Shown: in pieces, positions 35,301 to 44,300 of the stretch
Layout: each line of letters opens with the position of its first letter
How positions within the stretch are numbered: the first letter of the stretch is position 1
Source of the DNA: Pammene aurita
Taxonomy: Eukaryota > Arthropoda > Insecta > Lepidoptera > Tortricidae
Assembly (NCBI GenBank): GCA_947086415.1
Contig: OX352313.1
Span: 12,891,179-12,955,178 of the forward strand
Reading direction: 5' to 3'
Length of the DNA: 64,000 nt
The notes under the pieces: model-generated
What the model saw: only the letters and a program-made list of their open reading frames with translations
What the model was told of the DNA's origin: nothing
The model's database searches: none
Position numbers and translations under genes: made by a program

Positions 35301-38300
35301 TAGTGTACGGTCCACTACAAAATAAAAGTATGATTTAATGTAACAATGAGCGCATCTACAAAAAAAGGCACTATTAAGCGTAATTAGCTTGTTATACTTA
35401 TACCGCAGTTATACACTCGTGCTTTTGCGTATGCGAGAATGCAGAAAATCGGTCCGCCTACTATACTATACTTTCGCTCGCCACGAATATGTAACTGCGG
35501 GGTAGCAATTAGAGAACTTCACGAAGTTGTTGGATGCTCAGTTGAAAAATGAAGTATAATAAAATTGGTACCTAGAGTAACAAACGCCCCAACACACGAA
35601 AACAACAGGAAAATGTCTGACTGAAAATCAGGATGCTCGTGCTTCAGTATTAAATTCCCAGCTAAGGTGCCAATCTGTGAAGGAAGTTAAATATATGTAT
35701 ATACTATTTTATTGATTCGAAGCCAAATGGCAAAAAACGGAACCCTTATGGATTCGTCATGTCTGTCTGTCTGTCCGTCCGTCCGTATGTCACAGGCATT
35801 TTACTTGGAAACTATACGACGTATTTGAATAAAATTTACACATAAGGTGTGTTTTGTATGCAGCTACTTAGTTATGTAGTTAAATTTAAAAAACATATAT
35901 CTTTAGGGGGGCGCTCCATACAGGTAACTAAATAAAAATAAAAAAATTAACCAAATATCAACATGTCACACATGAATCGATAGGTCTTTCAAAATAACAT
36001 TCGAGGTTTCTTTGACTATTTTGTGATTAAGTGAATATTTTCTGAAATAATCGCTTCGAAAGTCAGAAAAGTTGTGTAGCCCCCCCGTGACTTTTGAACC
36101 GAGAGTTCAAAAAATATAAAAAAAATTTAAGAGATGCGCCTTATCATATACTTTCTACGAAAATTGTTTTAAACATTATCGGTTCAGCCATTTTTGAGTT
36201 ATCTCCAAAAAACTGTTTCCATAGGCGACCTTTTGGTATTAGTTTGGTTCTTATTCCATTGAAGGTACGGAACCTATCCTATGCGTGGTCCGACACGCAC
36301 TTGGCCGGTTTGTTTTTCTTTATTTCGACAAAAATTAATCAATTTCACCTATCTGCCAAACTACAAATGTACAATAACCCATAAATAAATGAATATATAC
36401 AGTTTTATGCAGCTAAAATTATAAGATATAAAGTACCTACTCTGTAACGTAATTTGTGGATGGTCCCTAAAAAGTGGATATTCGACTTACGTTCCGAACT
36501 GGTATGTGAGCGACTTGCTCTAAATGTTTTTTCAAAACTTGCAAATACCAAAAGTCGTCATTTGTTTTGCACAGTTCGTCAAATAATTCCATTGTGTCAG
36601 TAATCGTTAAGTTAGCTCCAAGGATCAAATTGACATCTAGATAGTGGGCGCGAAGCTCGGCGACGCCGCTTATGTCAACTATCACTTTGGGGTAAAACTT
36701 GATGGGGTATGCTCCTGAAAAATAAGGAAATATATAATGAGGGTTTCTTCGATCGATTTTTACCAGGTGGCAGCACCGTGGCGAGAGATGGTTTGGTTTA
36801 AGAGATTTATTTCTCAAAAGATTTACATAAATCACTTACTGAGAAAATAATAATTTTGCTTAAATCTAAATGGGAGAGGGTAGAAAGCAAAATAAACGGT
36901 TGACGACTTAAGTACAAAGGCGCTTGGTAATAACAAGCGCAATGCAACAATGTAAATGCAGTGCTGTGCATAGAGGCCAGTTAAACTGCATTACACAAAT
37001 CGCAACTTAAGGAATACTATTTATCTCTTCCTTAGGTTTTTAAGTTGACACTGTTGTTTCTTACTGTGTGTATTATATATGTATATGTGTACGTATATGT
37101 ATGTTTATTTTGTATTTATTTAAGTATGTATATTCATATGAATGTGCTGTGTTATCTATTTCGTCTCTTTTGTTTCTATGCGCCACCTACTGCTTATTGT
37201 TTTTCTCTAGTCTCCACTACCCAAAGGTTGTCTGGAAGAAATCGCTCATTAGCGATAAGACCGCCTGTTGTTACCTCTACCTAAATTTATCTAATTGTAA
37301 AATTTGTGCTTGTAACTGTATGAGGTGTGCAATAAAGAGTATTTATTATTATTATTATTATTACACATGTGACCACGGGTTAATTACGTATATAATTCAT
37401 TTTTTTGCAAATTCTGGGTGCATTAATCTCGTAAATGTAGTGGAAAAGCCTTGAAAGATGTTTGTTTTTATATTAAGTCTGTGAAGATGTCTAGCTGTCA
37501 TAATCCACCAACAACGAAGTTTTTTTATCTGTAAGGCAGTAGCGAAAGACAAATTTTACCTTTAGAAGTATTACCAGCAACCAACATGTAGTTGCTATAG
37601 CCGTTCACTTGATCCAGAGATTCGAATACGGCTTTAATATTATTTACTTTAAACCATAACCTGCCATCAGAAAGTGATATTTTCTTCGTCGCGGCATCTT
37701 TATCCATCACGTGAGCGTTGATTAGACACCATTCCTGATCCCTCTTGTTATCACAAGTTCCCCCACATTTCTTCCCCAATTTTGGACAAACGAAATTGTC
37801 AATGTCTTCAATGTCCTTTAGTTTACTTAGGACTTTCGGGTCAGGGTCTACAGCAAACGATTTGAACGCCTCCAGAATGGGACGGTATCCGGTGCACCGG
37901 CAGAGATTGCTGCCAAATGACTTTTCAATTTGTGCTTCAGTTAAATGATGATCACTCCCTTGTATCAGACTAAAAAAAACATCGAATAGGTCATGGACGT
38001 AAGAAATATAGGGATGCAATACGTAATCCTACGAATTTGCGTTTCCATGATAAGCCGCGGTCTCGTGCACACACAATCATTTGTCGGGTGGGAACCAATC
38101 ACCGCTCGTCCCCGATTTGTACACGTGTGCGTGTCGCGCATAAACACGAGTAAATTGGCTTATGATGGAATCACAGTTTTGTCTTCACGGGATTAGTAGC
38201 GCCCTATATTTTCTGGGTCCAAAATAGGTATGTGTTATGTAATTTTAATTTTGTATTTACGGTTCAAATTACTTTCTATTGTTTAGTGCTTACTTTATAA

Positions 38301-41300
38301 TGTCCTGTAAAGTCAACCCTAAAAATTGGGAGTTGCATTTTGGCACATTCCATCTCAAATTTTCTACCGAGCGGCCATTTTGTTCATAACCGATGTCCGA
38401 GGGGTATGGGTCTTAGAGAATTCAACCAACCGGAGTCGCCATTGACACGCGTTCCCCTATGCCGAAAACATATGACCAGTGGTCATACACGTGTATGGAC
38501 TGACGTTTATCTGACGTGGCTATTCGTACGAATAGCCATACATTTGACGTTCCCCTCCCCCGCAAAAATCGGCAGACTTTTTTTGTATAGAAAATGACAG
38601 ACATGGCTACTCCGTCCGGGTTGAATTCTCTAAGGGTATGGGTTGAAAAACACCTAGTACTTACTTTAGTCTACGGAAATATTTACTATAGTCTGGCAAA
38701 CCATTTCTGTCAGTAGAAAAGCGCGGTATATTTGAAAAATCGCTAGTTGGCAACACCTGTCTTTGAATAATTCGAAAATTTTGCATAATTTGTGTTTTAT
38801 CTGTGGTATGTAACATTTTTATTTAAAAAAAAGTTAGTTTTGTTTACTTACGTTTTTAAGTTTCAGGTTGCGGATTTTATTATTTATTAATGTGATATCT
38901 GCCACCTCCGTTCAATAAATGTACTAACAAGGCTAAGATATAAATGTAGGTACCTACTGTCTACCTTCTGCAGGGATAATCAAATTTGCATGATAAATAT
39001 GGCTTTGAGGTTATGCAGTTTTGTATAGAATTATCATTTGAAGTTCTATCTTTCAGTGTATATAAATCGAACAAATCAAAGCGAAAACTGGTGCCAAATG
39101 AAGTCCAAGAACGTTTGTTGCATAGGATGGTGCTCAATATTGTCACAAAGCGATAAAGCGGTAAACATCAGATTTAACAAGCACGCACCCCGCTACTTTA
39201 TCAAATTATTTTAAGGTTTCCCTTCATATACCTAAGCTATGTATAAAATAAATAAACACCAAAATCTCACGTGCGTTTATTAACTACAAATACACTTCAC
39301 ACAATAAATAATAGTCTTATAAACGCATGACGTAAGGAAATCATAATTAATAGGAGTATTACTGAGTAATATGCATTACACTTTTATTCGTACAGATTAT
39401 GCAGCTAACCCGATTCCATTAGGTGCGACCACACCGCTGCTTAAAATACGGCTACGTTACGGAATCGCAGTGACGCATCGTATCCACACCGTTTTAATCG
39501 CATGCCCCCACACCGCTGCTTAAAATACGGCGACGTTACGGAATCGCAGTGACGCATCGTATCCGTACCGTTTTTATCGCATGCCCTCCACACCGCTGCT
39601 CAAAATACGCAGACAATTGAGCTGCGTCAAAGTATTTCGTATGGGGCACGTCACTGCGTCACGTTGCGTCTGCGTATTTTGAGCAGCGGTGTGGAGAGCA
39701 TGCGTTAAAGTCGTGACGTTTACGGCACGTCATTGCGATTCCGTACCGTCAGCGTATTTTAAGCAGCGGTGTGGGGAGCATGCGATTAAAACGGTGTGGA
39801 TACGATGCGTCACTGCGATTCCGTAGCGTCACCGTTTTTTAAGCAGCGGTGTGGTCGCACCATAAACTGAAAAGTTGTATTTTCTGGTAGATACATATAC
39901 CCGATTTCCTCGCCGGACTTATGATTTTAGCATTCAATGGTTGTTTCGTTCCTGGATTTCAACACTTTCAGCAGTATTTTGACCGCATGATCTCTACCTC
40001 TAATCTTCAGTAGACTTCAGTCCTTTTAATATTTTGGTTATTTTAATTTCTTCGCACCTTCTTATTTATTGAAAAGTCATAATTAAATGTACATATATCA
40101 GGGATTTCAATGATTTTATCTAATAATGCAGTTACAATTTACGAAATTACCACTAACTACACTGACATACGAAAGCACCGTGCCGAAGCAGCCAACTTGA
40201 AAAAAAATGTTGGTTCGATATACATTGCTGCTTTTCTATGGAGCAATGCTGCAGTTCGATTCGCCCTAGTGTTGCTATATTTTTGGTTGATGTACATTGC
40301 TACTGCGTTCGTTGGCTGGCCAGACTATAATCTCATGATTTTGACATACCTGTACATGCTCATAACGAACCCAGGGCTACAGTATCCACATTGCGATCCG
40401 AAGTAATTGTTTAGTCGAGTTTGAATTATATTGTAGCCCTTTCGTCGGTTCCCTATTCCTTCTATTGTGGTGATGTCCCATCCGTCACAAGACAGTACAG
40501 CCACGAGGCACTGGAACGGAAGATGATAACGTGATTGTGAAATAATATTATGGTACCTACCTACAATAGAGTACCAAGTTATATGTGAGTGGTTCATTAC
40601 GAGACTAGAAAATAACGGTCCGATAAAAAGCATAAAGGTGCAACCACACCGCTGCTTAAAATACGGCGACGTTACGGAATCGCAGTGACGCCTCGTATCA
40701 GTACCGTTTTTATCGCATGCCCTCCACACCGCTGCTCAAAATATACCCTGACGGTACGTATACGCCGTGACGTGCCCCATACGAAATATTTTTGACGCGA
40801 ACCTTCCAAACCGCGTACCGTCAGCGTATTTTAAGCAGCGGTGTGGAGGGCATGCGATAAAAACGGTACGGATACGATACGATGCGTCACTGCGATTCCG
40901 TAACGTCATCGTATTTTAAGCAGCGGTGTGGTCGCACCTCAAAGTAAGGGGCGGTATCTCACTCGCATGATTCATTATAAAATCGACATATTGGCTTGTT
41001 ATCATATCATGTTAGTATTATTTAGTCTGATGACGCCATTACTCCCTTATTTAAAACAAGATGCAGTTTCTTACTTTGATTTCTCTTTCGGCCTCACGTT
41101 TTTGGTTGAATCTCCGTATTTCATATTGTATACAGTTACCGTGTTGACAGAGAACGTGACAAGCTCGCCGCTGGGGGGGCGATGTGCCCGCACGTTGACG
41201 ACGCAGGCGCCGCAGCCGCCCTCCAGGCACATGTACTTGGTGCCGCGCATGTCCGCGCGCCGGCGGATGAACTCGGTCAGCGTCGTGTCCGCCGACACCT

Positions 41301-44300
41301 CCGCTCCCGCTGGCAGGCCAAAACAAACAAAAACCTCAGCACAGAGCACAGCACGTACTAATGTACTACTATGACAGTATGATGACGTAAAGATAATCCA
41401 TACAAATATTATAAATGGGAAAGTGTATGTGTGTGTTTGTTTGTCCGTCTTTCACGGCAAAACGGGGCGACGAATTGACGTGTTTTTTTATGTGGAGATA
41501 GTTGAAGGGATGGAGAGTGATATAGGCTACTTTTTGTCTCTTTCTAACCCCCCACTTCCCTAACATGGGGGGTGGAAGTTTGTATGGAGCATTACGGGGG
41601 GCAATCAGGAAAGGGGAACCGTGTTACCCCGAATTTAACGCGAGCGAAGCCGCGGGCAAAAGCTAGTCTTGCTCTAAATTACTAAAAGTTAAGGAACACC
41701 TATGTACAATGTAGATGCTTAATACGTGAATTACGAGATATGATTACCTATTTATGTTAATTTTCCAAAGTTAACAGTAAAAAATTACTATCGGATCTCA
41801 TCCTAATTATATGCCACTTACTGTCAGTTAAAACATAATGGATCTTACGCCATTGCAATAATTGCAGGTTAATTATTAGCCTGAACCAGACTAGGATGCG
41901 TCGTTGCGTTACAGGTATTGATTACATTGTTGTTATTTCATAATAATACATTCAGCAAAGTAATCAGCACGATTTGATCAGCAACCTTCTCAGATCGAGA
42001 AAACTAATCGCCAATAAAACGTAAAGTTGGAACAGTTAAGTACCTACGAACGTTATTATTATTATAGTGTCCGACCGAAACATGTTTTTTTGCCGAAACC
42101 GAAACAGAAGGTTCGGCTCTGAATCGAATTTTGGCCGAAACCGAAACAGAAACTTTGATGGACGTTTTTGATGAGTGTTTTAAGGCCTAATTATGTACAG
42201 TTGCATACATTACTTTATCTACACACATATTGCAAGTACTCAAAGATGGGTTCAGAAGCCGAAGGCAATTGACCTGCATTACTAGGTAGATAGATACAAG
42301 TGCTGAAACATACCCACAGGTGTAAGCTTAATAAAAATAAATAAATTAGAACTGATAAGGAAAGTATATTTCTTTATTATAATATAGTCAATAGTAAACA
42401 TGTACATTTTCGCAATTAAAAATGTTTCGACAAACAATAACTGACAAGTTGATAACAGAAATGGCGGCCGTACAAACCATAGAGAAATATATATATGTAC
42501 AAACTTCTGTCGCGAGTTTTTTTTAAATATTAGCCAACGAACGAAGTCCTTATTCTCATGTCATCCGAGATCAAAATGTCGTGCGGTTTATGTCAAAAAA
42601 TATATCGTACTGACGTTTCGTATCGACAACATTTAAAATCTATGGATACTAGAATAGAAACCCATTGAAATTGTGTTGGTTTTGACAGCTGTTCCAAATT
42701 TGAAACTCATAACTTAACAATATTTGAGCATGTAAAGTTAAAATTACATTACTGCCACAGATAAGAAACTTATCATAGTGAAATCGTTTGTTGTAATGCT
42801 GGTCATTGCCTACGGTTTTTGAACGCATTTTAGAGGACTTACAATATGAGTGTAGATAAATAAAAATTCGCACACTGATTATTTAGAAAAAGAACCGGAA
42901 GTACCGGGAATGTATCTTCTGTAGAAACTGCGCGGAAAGAGAAGACTTCTCTTCTCTGAAAAGTACCGTATATATACCACACAGACTTTTTACCGGTTTT
43001 TTCGCCACTATAAATTTCCCGGAAATTACAGAATCGAGATTTCGTGAGTGATTTCGCACCCCTTACCTCAATTTGATGAACCGTATATGTATGTTTTTTT
43101 TTATATACCACGACGGTGGCAAACAAGCATACGGCCCCCTGATGGTAAGCAGTTACCGTAGCCTATGGACGCCTGCAACCCCAGAGGATTCACATGCGCG
43201 TTGCCTACCCTTTAAGAATCTAAACACTCATTTTTTGAAGAACCTCATACTGTTTGCCCGCTGGTTATGTAAATATGTTAATTTTACTTTAAATCATCAA
43301 ATTAAGTCCTAATAAAAACTTTCAATAAAAACTATTCTGAACATTGTATAAAAGTACGTAAATTCCGCGAATATACGCAGGCGAGAATTTATAGACGGAG
43401 AACTGAGCCTCTATTCGACATGGCATAACTGACAGTAGGTAGCGAGACAACTATGAGATCACACTTTTGTGACAGTTGAAATTTGGGGTGGAATCACTCA
43501 AGAGTGACATCTAAAATGGTGGCCATAGCCATAGACAAAACGCTCTAGCGAGACCTACTGACAGATTGACAGTTAGCTGTGGACACTCTGATCCGTGGTG
43601 TGGACAGATGGATTTCACTCTATCACCTAGCGAGACAAGTGTGAGAGCAACGTCTCGCAGTTTGGCATGTCGAATCGCGGCCCTGGCCACGTCACGTCGA
43701 GGCCCTGGCCACGTCACGTCGAGGCTCTGGCCACGTCACGTCGAGGCCCTGGCCACGTCACGTCGAGGCCCTGGCCACGTCACGTCAGATAAGACATAAT
43801 AATGAGAGCAACGAATCCCCTTTTAGTTAGTTTGCTATAGGTACTATGCTTATGGAAGTAGTTATGCAAAAACGTTCCAACCCACAACTGCCCAGCTGTG
43901 GGTTGGAACGTTTTTGCATAACTACGTCGATTTCTAAATCCGGGCACCTGGCAGCGCAGCTGTGAAGTGGTGGTCAAAGAATGCAAACCACTCCAAGAAT
44001 ACAAATCTTAGAGTTCTGGGTTGATGCAATATCACGAGAAATTATGTATAAATAATTAGATTATATCATTGCCAAAAGTTTATGTTGGGGAAAAGTAGTG
44101 CTAAACGATGTATAAAGTAATCCATAATAGTTTTACCGCATTCACAATTTTTGCTTCCGCAATAATACGTAATGTTTTTTACTTCGACAGTTGCCTATTT
44201 TGGTATTATTATTTTCCAATTGAAAAATGTTGCTTGTCTGTCACCCTAACATCCACCCATTAAAAGCTGCCAGATGCCTGGATCTAGCAATAAGGATCTT

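Noticed and set aside
37745..37948. + strand ORF over aldehyde oxidase exon 4
   Set aside because: Antisense shadow of the real exon.
43679..43786. CRISPR-like short repeats
   Set aside because: Units abut with no spacers; this is a minisatellite.
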